DNA of 20,468 bases from a virus, in IMG/VR virus record IMGVR_UViG_3300043446_001244, positions 1 through 20,468 of that record. The stretch is one strand, 5' to 3'. Within the stretch, counting starts at the first letter, position 1. Each line of letters opens with the position of its first letter. The translations under genes and the position numbers were made by a program. The notes beneath the pieces were generated by a model. That model had not been told where the DNA came from. It saw only the letters and a list, made by a program, of their open reading frames with translations, and ran no database searches. Of this stretch, positions 4,314-11,861 are shown in pieces.

Positions 4314-5498
4314 TCAAAGTTTGAACCCAGCAAAACTATCCTTTTTCAAATCTTGTTTAATCCCTCCAACCACATAACTCTCAACTTCTGTTTCTTGTGG
4401 TGCCACTTGAAGTCCTTTAGAAGAAATCCAGTGCTCAGTCCAAGGAAGTGGATTATTCTTAGCAGGAATGTCATAGAGTGGTTTCATTCCAATAGCACGC
4501 ATTCTTCTATTGGCAATCCATTCAACATAACTATTGAGAAGTTTGTCATTTAGACCAATCATAGAACCATCTTTAAACAAATATTGTGCCCATGCCTTCT
4601 CTTGATTCACACAAGTATCAAAGGCAGTTTTTACCCATTCCTCTTCTTCTTTAGCAATTTGTCGCATTTCTGGATCATCGCCTTCATTCCACTTATTGAG
4701 GATGTTTTGAGTAATGACAAGGTGCTGATTTTCGTCTCTTGCGATGAGAGAGATAATTTTAGCGGATCCTTCCATAAGTTTGAGTTCACCAAATGCAAAG
4801 CTGCAAGCGAACGAGACATAAAACCTGATACCTTCGAGAATGTTGACATTTGCAATAGCACGATAAAGTTTTCTTTTAAGTTCTATTCTTTCTTCTTTGG
4901 CAGAACCTGCACCTTCCTGAGCAAAGATCCAGGCATTAGATGTTCCATAATGTTGAGCAGAATTGATGAAGTCATTATAGGCTTCTGTAACTGTTTCTGC
5001 ACGTTCTAAAATCTGATGATTACTTAAGATAGAATCAAAGACTTCAGAAGGATTGGAATACACATTTTTAATAATGTATGTATAAGATCTGGAGTGAATC
5101 ATCTCCATAAACTCCCACACCTTCATACAGGATTCAAGTTCAGGAAGTGAGCAGTATGGTGCAAATGCCATACTGGGACCACGACCCTGAACAGAATCCA
5201 GAAGAATCTGGTACTTCAGATTAGAAGTAAAGATGTGCTTCTGTTCTGGTCTAAGTTGACCATAATCAGAACGATCCTTTTGAAGAGAAACTTCTTCAGG
5301 TCTCCAGAAGTATCCAAGTTGCTGTTGTGTCAGTTTATCAAAAATAGGATACTTATAGGTATCATATCTTTGAAGACCAAGAGGTTGACCAAAAAACATA
5401 GTTTGTTTTTTAGAATCAACTTGATTGGTATTGAATACCGTCATTCCATTCATGCTCTTTGGTTCCTCTGAAGTAGTTCTAAATTTTACAGGATTCAC
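4314..5498 (-). CDS. nrdB: ribonucleotide reductase class Ia, small subunit
   Basis: NrdB carries the di-iron tyrosyl radical used by NrdA to reduce ribonucleotides. Visible ligands and radical site: Asp101 (DSVQGR), Glu132 and His135 in EMIHSRSY, radical Tyr139, Glu222, Glu256 and His259 (RDENQHL). The length of 394 aa is normal. The start is debatable. GTG at 5498 has GGAGG six bases upstream, inside the nrdA 3' end, and is used here. ATG codons 15 and 18 residues later would give a start closer to usual cyanophage NrdB (MTVFN...). The 20-base overlap with nrdA implies coupled expression of the two subunits. It feeds dNTP synthesis for phage DNA. Confidence 0.95.
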   Translation of the reverse strand: MNPVKFRTTSEEPKSMNGMTVFNTNQVDSKKQTMFFGQPLGLQRYDTYKYPIFDKLTQQQLGYFWRPEEVSLQKDRSDYGQLRPEQKHIFTSNLKYQILLDSVQGRGPSMAFAPYCSLPELESCMKVWEFMEMIHSRSYTYIIKNVYSNPSEVFDSILSNHQILERAETVTEAYNDFINSAQHYGTSNAWIFAQEGAGSAKEERIELKRKLYRAIANVNILEGIRFYVSFACSFAFGELKLMEGSAKIISLIARDENQHLVITQNILNKWNEGDDPEMRQIAKEEEEWVKTAFDTCVNQEKAWAQYLFKDGSMIGLNDKLLNSYVEWIANRRMRAIGMKPLYDIPAKNNPLPWTEHWISSKGLQVAPQETEVESYVVGGIKQDLKKDSFAGFKL

Positions 5499-7773
5499 AA
5501 TCTTCCTCCGCTTCTAATAGTTCTTGGACAAGGGCATCTAAATTAACTGATTCCTCCTTAACTTCATCTGTTTTGTTATCATATGTATTCTGATAATAAC
5601 TTGTCTTCCAACCATACTTATATGTAGAAAGAAGATCTTGTGCCATCACACTAACAGGAACTTCATTATTATCATAATTTTCTGGGTTGTAACTCCAGTT
5701 TCCAGAAATTGCTTGATCGAAGAACTTCTGCATAACTGCAACAATATTAATATAACCAGTATTCCCAGGCATATCCCAGAGGAGCGTATAATTGTTTTTA
5801 AGGTGTTGGTATTGAGGGACAATCTGCTTAAGAGGTCCTTTCTTGGACTTCTTAATGGACAAGAATCCACGAGGAGGTTCAATTCCATTTGTGGCATTTG
5901 ACACAACGGAACTGCTCTCCGATGGCATCTGTGCGGACAGTGTTGAGTGTCTGAGTCCATGTTCCAGGATAGATACCCTAAGAGATTCCCAGTCATGTTG
6001 AAGTGGAATGGATGAAATTTCGTCTACGTCCTTTTTGTATGTATCAATTGGCAAAATGCCTTGAGAATATTTGGTTCTGTTAAAATACTTACAGGCACCC
6101 TTCTCTTTGGCAATCTGATTAGATGATTTGAGAAGATAGTATTGGAAAGATTCAGACAGACCATGAACAGCATCCCATGCCTCTTGTGATTCATATTTGA
6201 ATCCAAGTTTGGCAAGATAGTGTGCCAGTCCAATAAAACCTACTCCAAGAGACCTACGTGCCTTTGTGGCAATCTCTGCAGCAGCAACTGGATACTTCTG
6301 ATAATCAACTAATTCTTCCAATCCACGAACTGAAAGGTCACAGAGTTCTTCAAATTCATCATCAGACTTTACCTTACCAACATTAATGGCAGAAAGAATG
6401 CACAGAGCAATTTCTCCTTCTGGATCATCAATATGCTGAAGGGGTTTGGTGGGAAGTGTAATCTCTTGACAAAGATTACTCATCTCTACTTTATCTAAGA
6501 AAGAAGAATGAGAATTGCAGTGGTCAATATTCATAATGTAAATACGACCAGTTTCTGCACGTTCCTTTAGAAGTTCCAGAATGAGTTCTTGAGCCCTAAC
6601 AGTTTTTCTTGGAATAGATTCATTTCGTTCTGCATCCACATATAAATCGTCAAATCCATCAAGCCCAAAACTAGCACTAAGCTCAGGAACATCGTGGGGA
6701 CTGAAAAGTGAAATTTCTTGATTGTTGATGAATCTTTCATAGAAGAGCTTGGAAATTTGAATGGAATAATCTAACTTACGAACACGATTATCTTCAGTTC
6801 CCTTATTATTTTTCAGAACAATAATATCTTCTATTTCTTGGTGCCAGATTGGAAAGTGGACAGTTGCTGATCCACCTCTGATGCCATTTTGAGTGCAGCA
6901 TCGGACAGTTGCTTCAAACTTCTTGAGGAAAGGGACAACACCTGTGTGCTGAACTTCTCCACCTCTGATTTTACTGTTGATGCCCCTGATTCTACCTGCG
7001 TTGATACCAATTCCTGCTCTCTGAGCAACATACCTACCAATTGCCATATCAGAGCTGAAGATACTGTCAAGGGTATCATCAACATCAACAAGAACACAAC
7101 TTGCAAATTGGCGAAGTGGGGTTCTAACACCTGCCATGATTGGCGTAGGAATGTTGATTTTGTGCTTTGAAATTGCATCATAGTATCTCTTAACGTAATC
7201 TAAACGAGTTTCTTTTGGATATTCTGCAAAGATAGTTAGAGCAATCATCATGTACATGAACTGTGGAGTCTCAAAGACTTTTCCAGTGCTCCTATCCTGA
7301 ACCAAATACTTATCAGCAACCTGCCTCAACCCTGCATAGGTAAAGAGCATATCACGATCATGGTCAATAAAACTATTTACCTTATCAATCTCTTCCTTAG
7401 AATATTTTACAAAAATCTCATTATCATAGACACCATGATTTACACATTTGTAAATATGCTTCTCCAGATGAGGAAAGTCTTTGATTCCACCATAAAGACT
7501 CTTCCTCAAAGAAAAAAGAAGAAGACGTGCAGCAACAAACTGATAATTTGGGTGATCCAAATCAATCAAATCTGATGCAGAACGAATCAGAATTTCCTGG
7601 ATTTCTGCAGTTGTAATGCCATCATAAAATTGAATTCCAGATTGCATTTCAACCTGTGAAGCAGAAACTCCAGCAATTCCTTTACATGCTTCTTCCACCA
7701 TCAAATGCATTTTATCAAGATTCAAAGGTTCAATAGAACCATTCCTCTTTTTAACTTTTAACCCGTTGCTCAT
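5479..7773 (-). CDS. nrdA: ribonucleotide reductase class Ia, large subunit
   Basis: 764 aa, close to T4 NrdA. An ATP-cone region (KKRNGSIEPLNLDKM) opens the protein. The catalytic barrel has Cys226 (ASCVLVDVDD), the Asn433-Cys435-Glu437 set in SNLCQEI, and Cys458 (LCILSAINV). The C-terminal CESC supplies the redox pair for thioredoxin or glutaredoxin. A YY pair in TSYYQNTYD fits the radical-transfer tyrosines. All expected active-site residues are present. ATG 7773 overlaps the primase TGA (ATGA) with GGAA upstream; a GTG at 7785 is less likely. The primase-nrdA-nrdB chain links priming and dNTP supply in one operon. Confidence 0.97.
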   Translation of the reverse strand: MSNGLKVKKRNGSIEPLNLDKMHLMVEEACKGIAGVSASQVEMQSGIQFYDGITTAEIQEILIRSASDLIDLDHPNYQFVAARLLLFSLRKSLYGGIKDFPHLEKHIYKCVNHGVYDNEIFVKYSKEEIDKVNSFIDHDRDMLFTYAGLRQVADKYLVQDRSTGKVFETPQFMYMMIALTIFAEYPKETRLDYVKRYYDAISKHKINIPTPIMAGVRTPLRQFASCVLVDVDDTLDSIFSSDMAIGRYVAQRAGIGINAGRIRGINSKIRGGEVQHTGVVPFLKKFEATVRCCTQNGIRGGSATVHFPIWHQEIEDIIVLKNNKGTEDNRVRKLDYSIQISKLFYERFINNQEISLFSPHDVPELSASFGLDGFDDLYVDAERNESIPRKTVRAQELILELLKERAETGRIYIMNIDHCNSHSSFLDKVEMSNLCQEITLPTKPLQHIDDPEGEIALCILSAINVGKVKSDDEFEELCDLSVRGLEELVDYQKYPVAAAEIATKARRSLGVGFIGLAHYLAKLGFKYESQEAWDAVHGLSESFQYYLLKSSNQIAKEKGACKYFNRTKYSQGILPIDTYKKDVDEISSIPLQHDWESLRVSILEHGLRHSTLSAQMPSESSSVVSNATNGIEPPRGFLSIKKSKKGPLKQIVPQYQHLKNNYTLLWDMPGNTGYINIVAVMQKFFDQAISGNWSYNPENYDNNEVPVSVMAQDLLSTYKYGWKTSYYQNTYDNKTDEVKEESVNLDALVQELLEAEEDCESCKI
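5505..5509 (-). promoter_or_regulatory. Shine-Dalgarno GGAGG for nrdB
   Basis: GGAGG lies within the Glu-Glu codons near the nrdA C-terminus, six bases before the nrdB GTG. It is the main reason to prefer the GTG start. Confidence 0.65.
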
Positions 7774-8774
7774 ACTCGTTTCCACTGAATAAGTTTTGTC
7801 TTTGCTTGTAAACCAGAATAGGTATTTAATTTTAACATATTGTTCACATCAAGTCCAGCCAGGACCATTTCATTTACATCTTTTTCTTTAATATCTGATG
7901 GCCAAATTACCACAGGCAATTTAAGATCAATTGCCTTCTCAATTCTTTCTACAATCTGTTTATTTCTTTTTTCATTATCATAGACCATTACAAAGTCAAC
8001 ATCAAAATTGTGTAATAAAAACATCTTATCAATATCAGCACCTACCATTGCAATAGCATTATCAATAAACATACTATCAATTGGACCTTCTGTAATATAA
8101 ACTGTTTGATTCCAATCTATGTCATCAAGACCATAAATTTTTGGATGATGTTCATCTAAGATAATTGTAATGTATTTGACTTTTGAATCTTTCCTTAAAC
8201 TACGACCTTGGAACCCAAATACTTCCCCTCTATTGATGAGTGGGATGATGATTCTTGGTTCATCCTGGTCAGTAGTTTCAAAAGTATATTTTTGTTCATT
8301 TGTCCATTTCTTGAATGATTCACAGAAATATAGTGATGACAAGTACTTTTCTGGTATTTGTCTATTTTTTAAATATACTTTTGCTGGGTGTTCTGTATTT
8401 AGTTCTGCTATGGTTGGCAAATCTAACTTACTTACTTTTTTGAATTCTGGTGTTTTAAAATCAAAACTTGGTTCTGGAGTGTTTGAATTTTTACCAGTTA
8501 ATCCATTCTTATATCTTTCAAGAATATACTGGTCATAAAGAGATTGATCCAAATCCTTTAGAAAATTTGTAAAGGATTTAGACATTCCACAATTATGGCA
8601 CTTATAATTGTGATCATTTTTGAGTTGATAGATATACCCTCTTGCCTTATTCTTGTTCCTCTGAGAATCTCCACAATAAGGGCATCTAAAATTATAAAGA
8701 TTATTTTTTACTTTCTTGAATTTCTGTAGTCTAGAAGAAGCTAACCCAATATATTTGGCATCAATAAAAGACAT
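7770..8774 (-). CDS. 61: DNA primase gp61 (T4-type)
   Basis: Synthesises RNA primers for lagging-strand replication with the gp41 helicase. An N-terminal zinc site is formed by CPYC (residues 31-34) and CHNC (59-62). The Toprim catalytic core has TEGPIDSM (Glu229) and MVYDNE (Asp266). 334 aa is close to T4 gp61. ATG 8774 is chosen (MSFIDAKYIG), the usual N-terminus in this family; an in-frame TTG at 8780 has no better ribosome site. A sigma70-like promoter at 8798-8826 lies directly upstream, and the stop overlaps nrdA. Confidence 0.93.
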   Translation of the reverse strand: MSFIDAKYIGLASSRLQKFKKVKNNLYNFRCPYCGDSQRNKNKARGYIYQLKNDHNYKCHNCGMSKSFTNFLKDLDQSLYDQYILERYKNGLTGKNSNTPEPSFDFKTPEFKKVSKLDLPTIAELNTEHPAKVYLKNRQIPEKYLSSLYFCESFKKWTNEQKYTFETTDQDEPRIIIPLINRGEVFGFQGRSLRKDSKVKYITIILDEHHPKIYGLDDIDWNQTVYITEGPIDSMFIDNAIAMVGADIDKMFLLHNFDVDFVMVYDNEKRNKQIVERIEKAIDLKLPVVIWPSDIKEKDVNEMVLAGLDVNNMLKLNTYSGLQAKTKLIQWKRV

Positions 8775-8797
8775 ACTCAAGAGAAATATTGATCCTC

Positions 8798-8826
8798 ATT
8801 CTATCAGATATGTGGTCTTAAGTCAA
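8798..8826 (-). promoter_or_regulatory. sigma70-like promoter of the primase-nrd operon
   Basis: TTGACT (8826-8821), 17-base spacer, TAGAAT (8803-8798) on the minus strand. The -35 overlaps the stop codon of the upstream coiled-coil gene. The start near 8791 leaves a leader of about 17 bases before the primase ATG. Confidence 0.72.
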
Positions 8827-9260
8827 TCTGAAACATTCTGTTGATGAAGATGTCCCTGGCGCTGCATTTGCATCTCAGAGGGTGTCCACCAACCAGAAGC
8901 AAGTGTTGAGAACGCTGCAACTAAGATTGATAGAAGAACCCCACACCCAATAGTCATCCACTTTATTTTAGAAATCTCTTGAACATTTTCTTCTATTTTA
9001 TCAATTCTTTTATTAACTTCTTCATATTGATCTCTGTTCTCTAATCTAAGTTCTTCAATTGTTCTACTAATATAATCATCTGCTCTACTACACTGTTCAA
9101 TTTTTTCCTCATGGACAGCAAGCATCTTGCTGATATTCTGATTTGCCTTTCCTACAAGTTGAATTGCCTCATCAATTCTCCTCAGCATAAGTTCATATGA
9201 GGAAAGACGTTCCTCTAAAACAGCAATCTTAGTGTCTGCTGTGGTGTTTTGATTAAACAT
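8823..9260 (-). CDS. coiled-coil protein with C-terminal TM helix (145 aa)
   Basis: Residues about 10-95 are heptad-rich (AVLEERLSSYELMLRRIDEA, RIDKIEENVQEI), predicting a coiled coil. A hydrophobic helix follows at about 100-122 (WMTIGCGVLLSILVAAFSTL), then a short polar tail with GWWTPSEM. The coiled-coil-then-single-TM layout resembles XhlA-type phage proteins, which sit at the inner membrane and can assist lysis. The resemblance is architectural only. ATG 9260 follows the previous stop by four bases. Probably late, since it continues the virion gene run. Role in lysis or membrane scaffolding is inference. Confidence 0.8.
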   Translation of the reverse strand: MFNQNTTADTKIAVLEERLSSYELMLRRIDEAIQLVGKANQNISKMLAVHEEKIEQCSRADDYISRTIEELRLENRDQYEEVNKRIDKIEENVQEISKIKWMTIGCGVLLSILVAAFSTLASGWWTPSEMQMQRQGHLHQQNVSD

Positions 9261-9264
9261 TTTT

Positions 9265-9480
9265 TTACTTTTGTCTAATATTTCTCACCCATGCAGTCCT
9301 TGATTTTGGACCTAAAAATATAACATTCTTTTTTCTTTTTTTATGAACTGGAGGATTTCCAGGGTCAGCAGCTGGGGTTCCTGCTATATTTCCACCAGAA
9401 ACATTACTTACTGGAAGACCACCACCAGCCATTTCTTCTCTAATAATATTTATAATTAGATCTAATTTTGACTGATTCAT
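9265..9480 (-). CDS. small virion-type protein with basic C-terminus (71 aa)
   Basis: ATG 9480 shares a base with the upstream TAA (TAATG) and has GGAG nine bases upstream; a longer TTG frame to 9507 is rejected. The product starts MNQSKLDLIINIIREEM, then a Gly/Pro-rich segment (SGGNIAGTPAADPGNPPV) and a basic end with KKRKKN and SRTAWVRNIRQK. The 'IAG.P..dPPv..KKRK' pattern recurs in small cyanophage proteins that I recall as virion components. Function unknown. Confidence 0.7.
   Translation of the reverse strand: MNQSKLDLIINIIREEMAGGGLPVSNVSGGNIAGTPAADPGNPPVHKKRKKNVIFLGPKSRTAWVRNIRQK
9447..9454 (-). promoter_or_regulatory. possible internal late promoter (TATAAATA)
   Basis: Perfect TATAAATA, but inside the 71-aa gene over Ile-Ile-Asn codons in an AT-rich stretch. 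It could drive a shorter product or the coiled-coil gene downstream; coincidence is equally possible. Confidence 0.3.
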
Positions 9481-9851
9481 TATAGTGTCTCCAAAATTCT
9501 TAAACAATTTTCATCAATAGGAATATCATTTAGAAAAGTTTTTGGATATTCTGGTATTCTATTCAGATACATTAAAAATGTTTTCATAGAAGACCACAAT
9601 TCTCTTTCAATCTTAAAGAATAAAAGTGGAAGTGCAGCATCATTAAAAACATTAAAGACTATAATAAAATGATTAATCAGGAGAGTTGTTTTTAACTCTC
9701 CTGATCTAACATATCGTCTTAAAAGTTTTTTGATATATTTAAATCTACTTAAGTCCTCAAAAAAATCTTCTTTAGTTATCGCTTGAGGATTGTCATAGTG
9801 TTTAATAGCAAAAAGGATGTAATTATCCTCATTCAATTCATCAAACTTCAT
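9480..9851 (-). CDS. conserved-type T4-like phage protein (123 aa)
   Basis: Begins MKFDELNEDNYILFAIKHYD and continues with a central FKYIKKLLRRYVRSGELK and NHFIIVFNVFNDAALPLLFF. This is a strongly conserved pattern ('NYLLFAIKHYDNP...RFKYLKRLLRRY...GEL...NH....NVFG..A...LFFK') that I recall across T4-like marine phages, often beside virion genes. No enzyme motif is visible. It is helical and moderately basic. Start ATG 9851 lies 7 bases after the previous stop, and its TAA overlaps the next ATG. Function unknown; an assembly role is suggested only by its neighbours. Confidence 0.82.
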   Translation of the reverse strand: MKFDELNEDNYILFAIKHYDNPQAITKEDFFEDLSRFKYIKKLLRRYVRSGELKTTLLINHFIIVFNVFNDAALPLLFFKIERELWSSMKTFLMYLNRIPEYPKTFLNDIPIDENCLRILETL

Positions 9852-9858
9852 AGATTAA

Positions 9859-10617
9859 TTACTTAGGAGTTGGATAAATGATTCCATTAGAACCAGTTGT
9901 AACTCCAGACATGGCAACAAGAACTTCACTCTTAACTCTCAAGTTTCCATGAGTATCAACATAAGTCATAATACCAACCCAACCTTGATGAGTGTATCCT
10001 CTATATGCTGAAGCAACTGAATCTGTAGAAATACCATAAACTTGTCTATCATATCCATCAACATATCTCTTGAATGTAAGAGTATCACCTGTTGCAATTC
10101 CTGCAGAAATTGTTGATCCAAGAGTGATAGTGGTAGAACCAAGTGTTGAAATTATAAGATTATTTCCACCATTTAAAAGACGATCTCCAACAATTAATCC
10201 AACAGGAGGGACTACAGGAATAACATTAGTTCCTACACCTGCATTTGTAGTTGCAGTTCCAGTGATTGATAAAATCTTTAAAGTTTCTGCTAAATCATTA
10301 GCATTACTAAATGTACTATCAAGAGTAGTATATTTAGGAAGTTCACTAATATAAAAATCAGTTGATGCAATTGCAGCACCACTTAATCCAGCAGTAGATG
10401 CAATTGTAAGTTGTGTTGTGCTTGCAATACCTACAATAACAGCATCACCAAAATAAGTTCCGCCAGAACCTCTATACCCAAATCTAATTACATCTCCAGT
10501 AGCAGCAGCTCCAACTCCTCCAAAAGTTGTTCCAGACCCAGTAACAACCAAAGTTGAGTAGTTTAAAGTGACTGTGCCCCCTGAACCTTTGTTGTCGTTG
10601 TTTCCCCAGAGTGCCAT
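9859..10617 (-). CDS. virion structural-type protein, Gly/Thr/Ala-rich (252 aa)
   Basis: Begins MALWGNNDNKGSGGTVTLNY, an N-terminus ('MALWGNND') that I associate with cyanophage virion proteins. The rest is rich in Gly, Thr, Ile and Ser and beta-strand prone, with repeats such as TGSGTTFGGVG, TTQLTIASTAGL and STTITLGSTI. A late-type unit precedes it: terminator, TATAAATA at 10651-10658, then ATG. Low charge and repetitive beta character suit a fibre, decoration or baseplate-wedge role. There are no catalytic motifs or cysteines. The AGGT ribosome site lies about 8 bases before ATG. Confidence 0.8.
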   Translation of the reverse strand: MALWGNNDNKGSGGTVTLNYSTLVVTGSGTTFGGVGAAATGDVIRFGYRGSGGTYFGDAVIVGIASTTQLTIASTAGLSGAAIASTDFYISELPKYTTLDSTFSNANDLAETLKILSITGTATTNAGVGTNVIPVVPPVGLIVGDRLLNGGNNLIISTLGSTTITLGSTISAGIATGDTLTFKRYVDGYDRQVYGISTDSVASAYRGYTHQGWVGIMTYVDTHGNLRVKSEVLVAMSGVTTGSNGIIYPTPK

Positions 10618-10650
10618 TCTTTTTACCTAATAAGTTTCTTTGTCTAAAAA

Positions 10651-10658
10651 TATTTATA
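10651..10658 (-). promoter_or_regulatory. late promoter (TATAAATA)
   Basis: Perfect TATAAATA 33 bases upstream of the 252-aa gene. It overlaps the end of the U-tract of the terminator at 10658-10687, the same fusion of terminator and late promoter as at 3707-3737. Confidence 0.82.
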
Positions 10659-10687
10659 AAAAAAGGAGACCTTAAACTTTGGTCCCC
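10658..10687 (-). terminator. intrinsic terminator after the 59-aa gene
   Basis: GGGGACC-(9 bases)-GGTCTCC, one G-U pair, followed by seven U residues. It ends the 59-aa gene transcript. The upstream arm can alternatively pair in ACTTTGG-GGA-CCAAAGT (10676-10692), which would block terminator formation. Confidence 0.78.
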
Positions 10688-10709
10688 AAAGTAATATGAG
10701 TTATTTAAT

Positions 10710-10889
10710 TTACAGTGTTTTACCGCCTTTATCCTTAAGAACTTTCTGAACTTGAATTAAAACAAATGATGCAATTCCATTAGATTTAATTTGTGGAAAT
10801 GCTCCAAGAAGTTCAGAAACAATTAGAAGAATAGTTGCAAGTGATGCTTGATTTGCTAATGCCCAAGCCCAGATTAATCCAAATTCCAT
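10710..10889 (-). CDS. 59-aa hydrophobic small protein, unknown
   Basis: ATG 10889 with GAGGG six bases upstream; 59 codons to TAA at 10710-10712. The product begins MEFGLIWAWALANQASLATI and continues LLIVSELLGAFPQIK. A hydrophobic segment covers about residues 4-32, and the tail is basic (QVQKVLKDKGGKTL). It has its own late promoter-like element (GATAAATA, 10917-10924) and an intrinsic terminator, so it can be a single-gene late transcript. One membrane helix is likely. Holin-like or other membrane roles are possible but there is no specific support. Confidence 0.75.
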   Translation of the reverse strand: MEFGLIWAWALANQASLATILLIVSELLGAFPQIKSNGIASFVLIQVQKVLKDKGGKTL

Positions 10890-10916
10890 AATGACCCTCT
10901 ATGAAATATCTAAGAC

Positions 10917-10924
10917 TATTTATC
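10917..10924 (-). promoter_or_regulatory. late promoter (GATAAATA)
   Basis: GATAAATA on the minus strand overlaps the stop codon of the 313-aa gene and lies 27 bases upstream of the 59-aa gene's ATG. Confidence 0.6.
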
Positions 10925-11861
10925 TGTTAATATCTTTCAGAACCTTAGATGCTGCTGCAGCAAGTTTGTCATAACGACCTTTCACCTTTCTATTTGATGC
11001 TGGTGCTGCTGGTTTTGGAGTTGGAGTTGTTTGAACTTTTCCTCTGGTTCCAGAAGATCTCATACCAGCAAGAACAGTTTCTCCTTTGCTATGAATTGCT
11101 GCAGTTCTTTCTGCTTCTTTCTTTTGTGCTGTTCTTTGAGCAGGAGTCATAGTTCTTTGAGACCTTTGTGATGCAGGTCTCATCTTAGACTTTTTTGGGT
11201 CAAATACTGCCTCATCAAGATTTTCAAATGCATCTGGTCTATTTGAAAGATACTCAAGAATAGAATCAAAAGATTCTCTTGTCATAGATGCTTTTTGAAG
11301 TTGAACACGAGCCATATCTGCTCTGATTTGAGCTTGTGCTGCTCTTCTCTTAGCAGATGCCATTTGGGTATCTGTAACATTCATAGTTTCAGCATCACCT
11401 CTTGCTGGCATTTCAGCAGTTCCTTCATTAAGTTCAGCAGACTCATAAATCTCAGTCATTTCGTCCCAGGTAAATTCTGAGAGGTCATAACCTTCTTCTA
11501 CAAGTTCACTGACCCATGCCTCAACTTCTTCCTTCATTCCCAGTTGTGGATTAATGGTAACTGTATTTTTACCTTTCATTACATCAACTTTTTTATCTGC
11601 ACCCTTTGAAACCTTATTTTCAATTTCTACAAGAGATTCTTCCTTTACACTTGAGGTATCTTGACCATCTGGTTTTCCACCTTTCTTTCTCTGAATGGCA
11701 TTATGAACTGCACCACGATACTCTTTAGCACCACTTTCTACTTTACCATCCCCATCATAATCTCTCTTGGCCTTCTCTTCTTCAAGTTTGGTATAAGGAT
11801 CATCCATTTCAAAAAATGGTTTCCTGACCTCTTCAAATGATTGTGTCCAAATGTTAGTCAT
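10920..11861 (-). CDS. virion/internal-type protein with EF-hand-like loop (313 aa)
   Basis: Residues 34-39 (DYDGDG), within RDYDGDGKVESGAKEYRG, match the DxDxDG start of a calcium-binding loop. The rest is Lys/Glu/Ala-rich. A middle segment (MASAKRRAAQAQIRADMARV) is predicted helical. The C-terminal third is Thr/Pro/Ala/Lys-rich and low complexity (TPTPKPAAPASNRKVKGRYD). I recall cyanophage virion proteins with 'DYDGDGKvES...EY.G' near the N-terminus. No enzyme motif is seen. A TATAAATA element at 11890-11897 lies 28 bases upstream, so late expression is likely. It follows the cytidylyltransferase-like gene with a 4-base overlap. Probably a capsid-internal or scaffold-type protein. Confidence 0.75.
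   Translation of the reverse strand: MTNIWTQSFEEVRKPFFEMDDPYTKLEEEKAKRDYDGDGKVESGAKEYRGAVHNAIQRKKGGKPDGQDTSSVKEESLVEIENKVSKGADKKVDVMKGKNTVTINPQLGMKEEVEAWVSELVEEGYDLSEFTWDEMTEIYESAELNEGTAEMPARGDAETMNVTDTQMASAKRRAAQAQIRADMARVQLQKASMTRESFDSILEYLSNRPDAFENLDEAVFDPKKSKMRPASQRSQRTMTPAQRTAQKKEAERTAAIHSKGETVLAGMRSSGTRGKVQTTPTPKPAAPASNRKVKGRYDKLAAAASKVLKDINR

Noticed and set aside
4584-5009. Plus-strand ORF of 141 codons opposite nrdB
   Set aside because: Cys/Phe-rich antisense shadow of a conserved enzyme.
7040-7069. TTGACA-like sequence in nrdA considered as a promoter
   Set aside because: The -10 candidate (TATGGC) is poor and the site is deep inside a conserved coding region.
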